Shown here: positions 42,253 to 49,812 of the stretch, one piece after another | Numbering within the stretch: the stretch's first letter is position 1 | Layout: each line of letters opens with the position of its first letter | Assembly: GCF_900102785.1 (NCBI RefSeq) | Contig: NZ_FNGC01000005.1 | Span: 1-64,000 of the forward strand | DNA from: Arthrobacter sp. ok362 | Lineage (GTDB): Bacteria; Actinomycetota; Actinomycetes; Actinomycetales; Micrococcaceae | DNA length: 64,000 nt | Reading direction: 5' to 3' | Notes under the pieces: model-generated | What the model was told of the DNA's origin: nothing | Databases searched by the model: none | Seen by the model: the letters and a program-made list of their open reading frames with translations, nothing else | Program-made: the position numbers and the translations under genes

Positions 42253-43800
42253 TCAGTCCAGCAGCAGTGCCGGCTCTTCCAGGATGGCGGCGACGTCGGC
42301 CATGAAACGGGCCGAAAGGTCACCGTCCACCACCCTGTGGTCGAAGGAGCCGCCGAGGGTGGTGATCCAGCGCGGAATGACTTCGCCGTCCAGGACCCAG
42401 GGCTTTTGCTTGATAGTGCCGAACGCCACGATCGCGACCTCGCCCGGGTTGATGATCGGCGTGCCGGTGTCGATCCCGAGGGCGCCGATGTTGGTCACGG
42501 TGAGCGTGCCGCCTCGCATCTGTGCGGGCTGGGTCTTGCCTGCCCGCGCCGTGGTGGCGAGCTCGTTCAGGGCCAGGGCCAACTGCTTGAGCGAGAGGTC
42601 CTGGGCGTTCTTGATGTTCGGCACCATCAGTCCGCGGGGGGTGGCGGCCGCGATGCCCAAGTTCATGAAGTGCTTGACGTGGATCTCCGCGGAATCGCTG
42701 CCGTCCGGGTTGTCCACCCACGTCGCGTTGACACTCGGGTTTCGCGCCGCGGCCCAAATGACCGCCTTGGCCAGGATCAGCAGCGGGGAGACCTTGATGC
42801 CTTCGAAGTCGCGCGAGGCCTTCAGGCGCTTGACGAATTCCATGGTGCGGCTGGCGTCGACGTCGACAAAGATGCTGACGTGCGGCGCCGCGAACGCCGA
42901 TTCGACCATGGCTTTCGCGGTGGCCTTGCGGACCCCCTTGACCGGGATCCGCTCGATCCGCTGGTCCTGCGGGCGGCCGGACTTGCCCCAGAACGAGTCA
43001 GCCTTGTCCACCTCGGCGTCACGCTGGGCCTGGTAGCTCACCAGGTCCTCGCGGGTCACCTCACCGCGGGCGCCGGTGGGCACAACGTCGGCCAGGTTGA
43101 TCCCGAGGTCCCGGGCGATCTTGCGGACCGGCGGCTTGGCCAGCACCTTGCCGACCAGGCCGCTGATGGCACCGCCCAACGTGGGGCGCGGGTCAACGGT
43201 GTCGGCCGGCCCGGCGGTTTCGGCAGCCGGGCGGCCGGCGGCGTCCGGGCTGATCCGGATGTCGTGGGCCTCGACCGGTTCGAACACCGGGGCGGCAGCG
43301 CCGGGGCCGGCCGCGGCTGCCGGGGTTTCGTTGCCAGCGGCCGAGGTGGCGGCGGGGGCGGAAATCCTCCGGCGGCGCTTGACGGCGTCGGCCTTGGGAC
43401 CGGAGCCCACAAGCGGGCCGCCCGCCGGGCGCCCGGCTGCTTCGCCGGCGTCGGACGTGTCAGCCTGCAGCGTGCCGTACATGGGCGCCGCGGCGGCCGG
43501 CTCCGGGGCGGGGGATGCCGGGGCGGCAGGTGCCGGCGTGGCCGGCCCCGGGGCGGCGACGGCGTCACTCACGCTGATGATCGGCGTGCCGACATCCACC
43601 GTGACTCCCTCGGGAACCAGCAGCTCCGTGACGGTCCCCGCGAAGGGCGAGGGCAGTTCCACCAGGGACTTGGCCGTCTCGATCTCGCACAGGACGTCGT
43701 TGATGGCCACGGTGTCGCCGGGCTTGACCTTCCAGGCGACGATTTCTGCCTCCGTCAGCCCCTCGCCGACGTCGGGAAGGTTGAACTTGTTGAGCGTCAT
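42253..43800 (-). CDS. bkdC: Branched-chain 2-oxo acid dehydrogenase E2 (lipoyl acyltransferase)
   Basis: The 515-residue E2 subunit has one N-terminal lipoyl domain (residues ~3-78, lipoylated lysine in [15 protein letters not shown]), a long Ala/Pro linker, a peripheral-subunit-binding domain ([31 protein letters not shown], ~225-260) and the catalytic domain ending [18 protein letters not shown] with the HRxxDG active-site motif. It transfers the acyl group from E1 to CoA. It is the third gene of bkdABC, 9 bp after E1 beta. No E3 (lipoamide dehydrogenase) gene follows, so E3 is shared from elsewhere. Branched-chain assignment rests on the E1 alpha/beta split; actinobacterial pyruvate dehydrogenase uses AceE. 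Confidence 0.9.
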   Translation of the reverse strand: MTLNKFNLPDVGEGLTEAEIVAWKVKPGDTVAINDVLCEIETAKSLVELPSPFAGTVTELLVPEGVTVDVGTPIISVSDAVAAPGPATPAPAAPASPAPEPAAAAPMYGTLQADTSDAGEAAGRPAGGPLVGSGPKADAVKRRRRISAPAATSAAGNETPAAAAGPGAAAPVFEPVEAHDIRISPDAAGRPAAETAGPADTVDPRPTLGGAISGLVGKVLAKPPVRKIARDLGINLADVVPTGARGEVTREDLVSYQAQRDAEVDKADSFWGKSGRPQDQRIERIPVKGVRKATAKAMVESAFAAPHVSIFVDVDASRTMEFVKRLKASRDFEGIKVSPLLILAKAVIWAAARNPSVNATWVDNPDGSDSAEIHVKHFMNLGIAAATPRGLMVPNIKNAQDLSLKQLALALNELATTARAGKTQPAQMRGGTLTVTNIGALGIDTGTPIINPGEVAIVAFGTIKQKPWVLDGEVIPRWITTLGGSFDHRVVDGDLSARFMADVAAILEEPALLLD

Positions 43801-43809
43801 GGGTCCTCG

Positions 43810-44790
43810 TCAGTACGCCAGGGCGCGGTCCAGCGCCTCAAGGATGCGGTCGATGTCCGGCAGGTAGTCTTCTTCGACCTTGGCCACGGGATAGGGCATG
43901 TGGAATCCCCCGACGCGGATGACAGGAGCCTCCAGCGAATGGAACGCCCGTTCGCTGATCCGGGCGGCAATTTCGCCGCCGATCCCGCCGAAGGTGGGGG
44001 CCTCGTGGGCCACGATCAGCCGGCCGGTCTTCTGGACCGATGCCGTGACGGTGTCGAAATCGATCGGCGAGATGGAGCGGAGGTCGATCACCTCGACGCT
44101 GTGGCCGTCCTCGGCGGCGGCCTCCGCCGCTGCCAGGGCCACGGGCACCAGCGGCCCGTAGACGACGACGGTAGCGTCGGTTCCCTCGCGGAGCACGTGC
44201 GCCTTGAAAGGGTCCGCGGACGCGCCGGGGGTCTCGGTGTCGACCTCGCCCTTGAGCCAGTAGCGGCGTTTGGGCTCGAAAACGATGACGGGATCCTGGC
44301 AGTCGACGGCCTGCTGGATCATCCAGTAGGCATCGTGCGGATTGGACGGCGTGATGATGCGCAGTCCGGCCGTGTGGGCGAACAGCGCCTCCGGCGATTC
44401 GGAGTGGTGCTCGATCGAGCCGATGCCGCCGCCGTACGGGATGCGGATGACGACGGGAACGGTCAGGTTGCCGTTGCTGCGGGAGTGCATCTTGGCCAGC
44501 TGGGTGGTGATCTGGTTGAACCCAGGGAACACGAAGCCGTCGAACTGGATCTCGCAGACCGGCTGGTAGCCGCGCAGGGAGAGGCCGATCGCGGTGCCGA
44601 TGATGCCGGATTCGGCCAGCGGGGTATCCACAACACGGTCGGCGCCGAACTCTGCGATCAGACCGTCGGTGACCCGGTAGACGCCGCCGAGGGCCCCGAT
44701 GTCCTCGCCCATCAGCAGCGAGCGGGGGTTCTTGTTCAACGTGGCCCGCAGCCCCTCGTTGATGGCTTTCGCAATGGTCATGGTGGTCAT
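43810..44790 (-). CDS. bkdB: Branched-chain 2-oxo acid dehydrogenase E1 beta
   Basis: The 326-residue transketolase-type subunit starts TIAKAINEGLRATLNKNPRSLLMGEDIGALGGVYRVT and includes DTPLAESGIIGTAIGLSLRGYQPVCEIQF and GTDATVVVYGPLV, the usual E1 beta landmarks. With E1 alpha it forms the TPP-dependent alpha2beta2 decarboxylase that acts on 2-oxo acids from Val, Leu and Ile. Its ATG overlaps the E1 alpha stop by one base (TAATG), indicating coupling. Confidence 0.92.
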   Translation of the reverse strand: MTTMTIAKAINEGLRATLNKNPRSLLMGEDIGALGGVYRVTDGLIAEFGADRVVDTPLAESGIIGTAIGLSLRGYQPVCEIQFDGFVFPGFNQITTQLAKMHSRSNGNLTVPVVIRIPYGGGIGSIEHHSESPEALFAHTAGLRIITPSNPHDAYWMIQQAVDCQDPVIVFEPKRRYWLKGEVDTETPGASADPFKAHVLREGTDATVVVYGPLVPVALAAAEAAAEDGHSVEVIDLRSISPIDFDTVTASVQKTGRLIVAHEAPTFGGIGGEIAARISERAFHSLEAPVIRVGGFHMPYPVAKVEEDYLPDIDRILEALDRALAY

Positions 44791-46064
44791 TACTGGGCCG
44801 CCCTGTCTGTCTGCTCAGCCTGTGCCGGATCTGATGTTGCCTGTGCGGTTTCGGCGTCGGCGAACCCTGCGCTGTATTCCTCGAACCAGGCCAGTTCCTC
44901 GGCCACCAGCGGATGGGCCTCCACATAAGTGTTGGCGAAGGCAGTCCGGATGTCCGGGGTTTCGAGGTCGTAGGTGGTTTTGCGGACATAGGCTGCGAGC
45001 TCGTCGCCGTCGGCCTTGACCTGCTCGAAGAAGGTGTCGTCCGCGAGGCCCTCGGCCCGGAGATACTTCTCCAGCCGCGCCAGCGGGTCCTTGGCCCGCC
45101 ACAGGCCCTCTTCGGCGGATCCACGGTACTTGGTGGGGTCGTCGGCCGTGGTGTGCGCCCCGACCCGGTAGGTGAACGCCTCGATCAGCACCGGACCGTT
45201 GCCTTCGCGGGCCTGCTCCAACGCCCACTCGGTGACGGCGTGGACGGCGATCACGTCGTTGCCGTCCACCCGGATGCCGGGGAAACCGTAGCCCTTGGCG
45301 CGGTTGGCGAGCGGGATGCGGGTCTGCACGGAGCTCGGCACGGAGATCGCCCAGTGGTTGTTCTGGCAGAAGAAGACCACGGGCGCCTGGTAGGACGAGG
45401 CGAACACCATGGATTCATGGACGTCCCCTTCGGAGCTGGCGCCGTCGCCGAAGTACACCATGACGGCAGCGTTGGGCTCCACGGCCTGTCCCGCTTCCGC
45501 GCTGGCGGCGTTGGCGGCCGCCAGCTTCTGGTCCCGCTGGATGCCCATGGCGTAACCGACGGCGTGCGGAGTCTGAGCGGCCAGGACCAGCGTGTAGAGG
45601 TGGAAGTTCGTGTCCTTCGGGTTCCAGCCGCCGTTGGAGACGCCGCGGAACTGACGCAGCAGCTCGGCCAGGTCCACGTTCCGCGTCAGGGCCACGCCGT
45701 GCTCGCGGTAGGTCGGGAAGATGTAGTCCTGCGGCTGGCTGGCCCGGCCGGAGCCGATCTGGGCGGCTTCCTGGCCCGTGAGCGGGACCCACAGGGCCAG
45801 CTGGCCCTGCCGCTGCAGTGCGGTGGCTTCCACGTCGAAGCGGCGGATCTTGGCCATGTCCGCGTAGAAGCCGCGCAGCGTGTCCGGATCCAGCTTCTCG
45901 GCGTACTTTGAGAAAACCGGGTCCGAGCCCAGAGTGCCGTCAGGGCCCAGCAACTGCACCATCGGCTCGGCTGGGGCGCCCAGTTGGGCCTCGGCCTCCG
46001 CCTCGAGCTGGTCATCCATCTCGGTTCCGTCGAACTCGGTAGAGGGCAGATGTGTGGCGCCCAT
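44790..46064 (-). CDS. bkdA: Branched-chain 2-oxo acid dehydrogenase E1 alpha
   Basis: ATG 46064 follows AAGGAG; the frame is open 23 codons further, into the operator. The 424-residue protein has the TPP/Mg motif GDGASSEGDVHESMVFAS... NNHWAISVP and the phosphorylation-loop-like TYRVGAHTTADDPTKYR, characteristic of branched-chain rather than pyruvate E1 alpha. The first ~45 residues are acidic and probably extended. It heads the bkdABC operon, which breaks down branched-chain 2-oxo acids and supplies acyl-CoA primers for branched fatty acids. The inverted repeat 46110-46151 lies in its promoter region. Confidence 0.92.
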   Translation of the reverse strand: MGATHLPSTEFDGTEMDDQLEAEAEAQLGAPAEPMVQLLGPDGTLGSDPVFSKYAEKLDPDTLRGFYADMAKIRRFDVEATALQRQGQLALWVPLTGQEAAQIGSGRASQPQDYIFPTYREHGVALTRNVDLAELLRQFRGVSNGGWNPKDTNFHLYTLVLAAQTPHAVGYAMGIQRDQKLAAANAASAEAGQAVEPNAAVMVYFGDGASSEGDVHESMVFASSYQAPVVFFCQNNHWAISVPSSVQTRIPLANRAKGYGFPGIRVDGNDVIAVHAVTEWALEQAREGNGPVLIEAFTYRVGAHTTADDPTKYRGSAEEGLWRAKDPLARLEKYLRAEGLADDTFFEQVKADGDELAAYVRKTTYDLETPDIRTAFANTYVEAHPLVAEELAWFEEYSAGFADAETAQATSDPAQAEQTDRAAQ

Positions 46065-46109
46065 ACCGTCTCCTTGCTTGCCGCATCCGAATGCGCCGCA
46101 ATCGCTGGG

Positions 46110-46151
46110 ATATATGCCGGATACGGAATACATTCCGCGTCCGGCATATAT
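46110..46151. promoter_or_regulatory. 42-bp inverted repeat in the bkd promoter region
   Basis: ATATATGCCGGATACGGAAT and ATTCCGCGTCCGGCATATAT are reverse complements apart from two central positions, separated by 2 bp. The A+T-rich ends stand out from the surrounding DNA. It lies 45 bp before the bkdA start and 60 bp after the hisC-like stop. Its length and symmetry suit a regulator that binds as a multimer, for example an Lrp/AsnC (BkdR-type) protein, which controls bkd operons in other bacteria. It could also form a hairpin in RNA. Confidence 0.65.
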
Positions 46152-46211
46152 TTTGGCTTACTGGTCCTTACTGTATCCGCACGGGGCGGACTGAACGTGC
46201 CGTGTTAAGCG

Positions 46212-47330
46212 CTAGGAACGCCGTGGCGGTTTTGTATAGATCGCACAGAGCTCCAGGAACCGGGTGTTGGCTTCCGGTTCGCCGATGCTGACTCGGACGC
46301 CCTCGTTGCCGAAGGCGCGCACGGACAATGCCCGCTCGGCCGCCAGGGCGGCGAATTCCGCGCTGTTTGCGCCCAGATTGAGCCAGACAAAGTTACCTTG
46401 GGCCTCCGGAACGAACCATCCGAGCTCCTGCAGTCCGGCCGTGACTCGGTCCCGTTCGTCCACCAGGCTTTGTACCCTTTCTACAACGTCAGCAAAGTGC
46501 TCGATCGACGTCACGGCAGCCGTTTCCGCGATTTGGGACACCGCGAAGGGTGTGGCGGCGACCCGCAGGTGCTGCGTGAGGTCGGGCCGGGAGACGCTGT
46601 AGCCCACGCGGAGTCCGGCGAGGCCGTGCGCTTTCGAGAACGTCCGCAGGACGACGACGTTGGGGTACTTGCGGTACATGGCGATGCCGTCCACAGCCTC
46701 GCCGGCGCGCACGAATTCCTGGTAGGCCTCGTCGATGACCACTACGACGTCGGCCGGAACGGCCTTGATGAAGCGCTCCGTTTCCTCGGTGGTCAGGATG
46801 GGCCCGGTCGGGTTGTTGGGTGTGCACAGCAGGATCATCCGGGTCCGCGCGGTCACTGCGGCAGCCATGGCGTCCAGGTCATGCCGCCCGTCGGCCGTCA
46901 GCGGGATCCGGACGCTCTCGGCGCCGGCCAGTCCGACGCAGATCGGGTAGGCCTCGAACGAGCGCCAGGCGTAGATGACTTCGTCGGCCTTGCCGTCGTC
47001 GTTCTGGCCGGCGAAGGTGGTCAGCAGCTGGTTCAGTGCGCCCAGGCTGCCGGCACCAGTGACGATGTCCTCGGCGGGAACATCCAGGAAGCGGGCGAGC
47101 GATTCGCGCAGCTTGCTGCTGAGCGGATCGGGGTAGCGGTTGAAGTCGGTCTGCGCCGCGATGGCCTGCTGCACTGCAGGGATCGGGGGCAACGGGTTTT
47201 CGTTGGAGGACAGCTTGTAGCTGACCAGGCCTTCCACGGGGACGGGCGGCTTTCCGGCCGCGTAGCGGGGGAGGAGGTCTACCACCGGACGGGGCCTGAT
47301 GCCCCCGGCCGGGTTCTCTGATGAAGTCAT
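46212..47330 (-). CDS. hisC: HisC-like histidinol-phosphate/aromatic aminotransferase
   Basis: ATG 47330 is chosen: a TAGGCT box lies 7 nt upstream, and the N-terminus (RPRPVVDLLPRYAAGKPPVPVEG... YKLSSNENPLPP) then fits the family. The 372-residue PLP enzyme shows NRYPDPLSSKLRESLARFL, LCTPNNPTGPILTTEE, VVIDEAYQEFV and the Schiff-base lysine in LRTFSKAHGLAGLRVGY. Histidine genes are not nearby, so this second-type HisC may work on phenylalanine/aromatic or other amino acids. It lies upstream of bkd but is separated from it by the long inverted repeat, so probably has its own transcript. Confidence 0.87.
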   Translation of the reverse strand: MTSSENPAGGIRPRPVVDLLPRYAAGKPPVPVEGLVSYKLSSNENPLPPIPAVQQAIAAQTDFNRYPDPLSSKLRESLARFLDVPAEDIVTGAGSLGALNQLLTTFAGQNDDGKADEVIYAWRSFEAYPICVGLAGAESVRIPLTADGRHDLDAMAAAVTARTRMILLCTPNNPTGPILTTEETERFIKAVPADVVVVIDEAYQEFVRAGEAVDGIAMYRKYPNVVVLRTFSKAHGLAGLRVGYSVSRPDLTQHLRVAATPFAVSQIAETAAVTSIEHFADVVERVQSLVDERDRVTAGLQELGWFVPEAQGNFVWLNLGANSAEFAALAAERALSVRAFGNEGVRVSIGEPEANTRFLELCAIYTKPPRRS

Positions 47331-47337
47331 GCCAACT

Positions 47338-47343
47338 AGCCTA
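47338..47343 (-). promoter_or_regulatory. -10 box (TAGGCT) of leaderless hisC-like gene
   Basis: Seven bases separate the box from the ATG at 47330, which decides the start codon. Confidence 0.5.
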
Positions 47344-47436
47344 CTTCGGGTCGCTGCCGCTGTTGGGGGATGGCCGCTGCCGCAAGGGGGAATATGGTCC
47401 CTGCCGCTGTCCGCGGGCGTATGACAGCATGGGGCC

Positions 47437-47823
47437 ATGCGCTCATTCATCGTACGAGTCATCATCAACGGGCTGGCCCTGGCAATCGCCTGCTGGATCC
47501 TCACCGGGCTGGATATTTCCACCCAGAGTGACGGCACCATCAGCATCGTCCTGGGCTACCTGTTCATCGGTCTGATCTTCGGCCTGGTCAATGCGTTCGT
47601 CAAGCCGATCGTCAGCCTTCTGTCGCTGCCGATCACCATCCTCACCCTGGGCTTGTTCACGGTGGTCATCAACGCGGCGATGCTCTGCCTGACGTCCTGG
47701 ATCAGCAGCTACACCACTGTGCACTTCACCATCGACTCGTTCTTCTGGACCGCGGTGTTCGCCGCCATCATCATCAGCCTGGTGTCCCTCGTGGCGAGCT
47801 TCCTTCCCGCCCTCGACCGCTAG
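47437..47823 (+). CDS. Phage holin family (PF04020-type) membrane protein
   Basis: The 128-residue protein has four TM segments: IINGLALAIACWIL, YLFIGLIFGLVNAFVKPIVSLLSLPITILTLGLFTVVINAAML and a final VFAAIIISLVSLVASFL. The central NAFVKPIVSLLSLPITILTLGLF is the hallmark of the family historically named phage holin 4/superfamily IV, widespread as single chromosomal genes. No phage genes are around it, so a lysis role is not supported. The last 50 bp overlap the 3' end of the convergent esterase gene. Confidence 0.85.
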   Translation: MRSFIVRVIINGLALAIACWILTGLDISTQSDGTISIVLGYLFIGLIFGLVNAFVKPIVSLLSLPITILTLGLFTVVINAAMLCLTSWISSYTTVHFTIDSFFWTAVFAAIIISLVSLVASFLPALDR

Positions 47824-49243
47824 AAGCTCCCGGGCCGTGCCGCGGTCCAGGAGCCGCGGGCGGTCCCGGCGCTGCTGGCGTTCCCCGCGGTGCCGGCCGG
47901 TCCTCGCGCCGGAGCGAGAACCGGGTCACCGTCGCGGCCCCACCGGTTCCCACCACTGCGGCCAGCGCAGCTGTGGAGTCCTGCAGCGTGTTGTCCCGGC
48001 TCGCCGAGACGAGCGCGGCACCCTCCGCGTAATTCTCCAGCCGGTGCCCCGGACCCAGGCCAAAGTCCTGCAGCGGCGCCACGGCCAGCGGGTTGGTGAG
48101 GGTCACGGTCACCCGGTCCCTGGTGTCCGGGTTGGCCAGTCCGTCCGCTCCCGGCACCCAGTCCTGCTCGTGTTCCAGGTGCAGGCTGCGGATCCCCGGT
48201 CCCGGGCTGATACCGCCAACCGGCGAGCCCGCGGTCAGCACGAATTTCAGATCGTACTCGGCCAGGACAGCCCGGTCCTTGCTGAGGTTCATCGCGTGGA
48301 TCCCGCCCTGGCTGTAGCCAACAGCCACGAGCTGATCGCCGGCCTCGGCTCCGGCCTGCTGCAAAGCCTGCCGGATAGCGCCTGCCGTCCATGCCGAGTC
48401 GTAGCCCAGTGCTTCGGCGATTCCGGCGGGGTCAAAGGGGTTGGTGCCTTCCGGCAGGCCGCCCTGTTGGGTTCCGGGGATGATCACCACCCACGCGGGC
48501 CGGGTCCCGCCGTCGACCTCGATGACCTCGATCCGGCCACCTTGCTCCCCCACTGCTCCGGCCCGCCGCAACAGCCCCGCCGGTGAGAGGTCGACGTCGG
48601 CCGAAAACGTCTCCCGGCCCACGATGCTGACAGGCCGGGGCTTGAGGAACGCGAGTCCCGGCGCGTCCGCGGCGTCCCGGACCAGGCGGCGGATGTCAGT
48701 GGGCCCGCTCAGGGCTCCGGCGACGGCGGCCAGGGGCCCGGGCAGGCCAAGCAGCACGGCGAGATTCCGGGGCGCCATGGCGATCCAGTCTTCAACGATG
48801 CCGCGCACCCCCGGCAGGGCGAAGGGCTCCGGCGCTGCGCCGTACTCGGAGCGGTGAAGCCCCATCCGCAGCAGCAGGGCATTCCGGGCTTCGGCATATT
48901 CGTACTCGCGGTGGCTGGCGCGGACGTCGTCGCCGATGCGCTGAAGTTGTGACCGAACGCGGCCGATGTCCCGGCCGGCCTCCCCCACGGCGATGATGGC
49001 GTCGCTGCCGCTGGTGTAGGAATCGAACTGATAGGGGAAGAGTGCGCGCCGGGCGGCGTCGGCCTCCACTTCAACCGATTGCAACTGCCGGACCACTCCG
49101 TCCAGCGCGGCAGCACCGGCCAGCAACTCCTCAAACTGGAAGCTCACCCCGCCGATTCCGCCCCGGATTCGCAGGCTGCCGTCGGCCGGCGGCGCCGAAA
49201 CCCCGGGGGTGCCGCCGGAGCCTGCCGGAGTCACCTCCGCCAT
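47774..49243 (-). CDS. Alpha/beta-hydrolase with helical N-terminal domain
   Basis: The start ATG 49243 overlaps the preceding gene's stop (TGATG). The 489-residue protein has an N-terminal helical part (about residues 25-130; FQFEELLAGAAALDGVVRQL... RVRSQLQRIGDDVRASHREYEYAEARNALLL) resembling a WXG/ESX-type two-helix unit, a middle segment, and a serine-hydrolase domain with WVVIIPGTQQ, nucleophile elbow VAVGYSQGGIHAM and VLTAGSPVGG, a PE-PPE/cutinase-like style. The C-terminal ~50 residues are Pro/Gly/Arg-rich. No signal peptide is seen. With the coupled WXG-like gene upstream it may be a secreted or surface effector; the substrate is unknown. Confidence 0.75.
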   Translation of the reverse strand: MAEVTPAGSGGTPGVSAPPADGSLRIRGGIGGVSFQFEELLAGAAALDGVVRQLQSVEVEADAARRALFPYQFDSYTSGSDAIIAVGEAGRDIGRVRSQLQRIGDDVRASHREYEYAEARNALLLRMGLHRSEYGAAPEPFALPGVRGIVEDWIAMAPRNLAVLLGLPGPLAAVAGALSGPTDIRRLVRDAADAPGLAFLKPRPVSIVGRETFSADVDLSPAGLLRRAGAVGEQGGRIEVIEVDGGTRPAWVVIIPGTQQGGLPEGTNPFDPAGIAEALGYDSAWTAGAIRQALQQAGAEAGDQLVAVGYSQGGIHAMNLSKDRAVLAEYDLKFVLTAGSPVGGISPGPGIRSLHLEHEQDWVPGADGLANPDTRDRVTVTLTNPLAVAPLQDFGLGPGHRLENYAEGAALVSASRDNTLQDSTAALAAVVGTGGAATVTRFSLRREDRPAPRGTPAAPGPPAAPGPRHGPGASSGRGREGSSPRGTPG

Positions 49244-49650
49244 CAGGGGCCCATCCGGTCCGCGGGCCGCGCCACGTTCCGGGCGTGCCGGAGCACCACG
49301 GCAACAGCATCGAGCAGGGAGTCCCGGCTTCGGCGCAGCGCGGCCGCGTGCAGGGACAATGCCAACCGGTAAGCGCGGCCGGCCGGTGACTGCCACGTCT
49401 GCAGCTCAAGTCGGGCGAGGGCGGAGAGCACCGCATCCGCCTCATCGGCGCACCTCGCAACGCGCCCAGCGAGCTGCTGGACTTCATAACTGCGCGAAGC
49501 GCACTCGAGGGCATCGGCGGCCGTCACGCCAAAAACAGCCACGCTGGCTGCCGCTCCGGGCGCCATCCCACTGCCCTGCGACATCCAACTACTCTGCGCC
49601 ATCCCACTGCCCTGCGACATCCAACTACTCTGCGACATCCAACTACTCAT
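49243..49650 (-). CDS. WXG-like helical protein with N-terminal hexapeptide repeat
   Basis: In this 135-residue protein, residues 1-30 are a repeat of SSWMSQ and GSGMAQ units coded by an 18-bp tandem repeat. The rest is helical (ADALECASRSYEVQQLAGRVARCADEADAVLSAL) with a turn WQSPAGRAYRLAL in the centre that resembles the W-x-G turn of WXG100 proteins, followed by a second helix. ATG 49650 is supported by a leaderless promoter (TTGGTC-N16-TAGCGT, then 6 nt). Translation is coupled to the downstream hydrolase gene (TGATG). Several in-frame ATGs within the repeat could act as alternative starts. Confidence 0.65.
   Translation of the reverse strand: MSSWMSQSSWMSQGSGMAQSSWMSQGSGMAPGAAASVAVFGVTAADALECASRSYEVQQLAGRVARCADEADAVLSALARLELQTWQSPAGRAYRLALSLHAAALRRSRDSLLDAVAVVLRHARNVARPADRMGP
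49562..49650. repeat. 18-bp tandem repeat (5 units) at the 5' end of a gene
   Basis: Two unit types alternate: GCCATCCCACTGCCCTGC (49562-49579, 49598-49615) and GACATCCAACTACTCTGC (49580-49597, 49616-49633, partial at 49634-49650). Repeats of the same kind are identical, which suggests recent expansion. The unit is a multiple of three, so copy changes keep the reading frame. Confidence 0.9.
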
Positions 49651-49656
49651 GAACCG

Positions 49657-49684
49657 ACGCTAACGGGCAGCCAGGACCGACCAA
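49657..49684 (-). promoter_or_regulatory. Leaderless promoter of the WXG-like gene
   Basis: TTGGTC (49679-49684) and TAGCGT (49657-49662) on the minus strand are 16 bp apart, and 6 nt separate the -10 box from the ATG at 49650. Confidence 0.55.
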
Positions 49685-49812
49685 AGAGCGCCGCCGGGCT
49701 ATGTGGACAACGCCCCGGACGCCGTCCCGTACGGGCCGGGCAAAGTCACACGGCGATGTCATAAGGACAGGTGCGCTTAAGGCCCGGTGGCACTTCGTGA
49801 AAGAATCGGCAC

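Noticed and set aside
47437..47823. Possible prophage lysis gene (holin)
   Set aside because: The family name is historical; no phage structural, integrase or endolysin genes lie near, and single chromosomal copies are common.
49562..49650. CRISPR-like repeat array
   Set aside because: The units are contiguous without unique spacers, code for an in-frame peptide repeat, and no cas genes are present.
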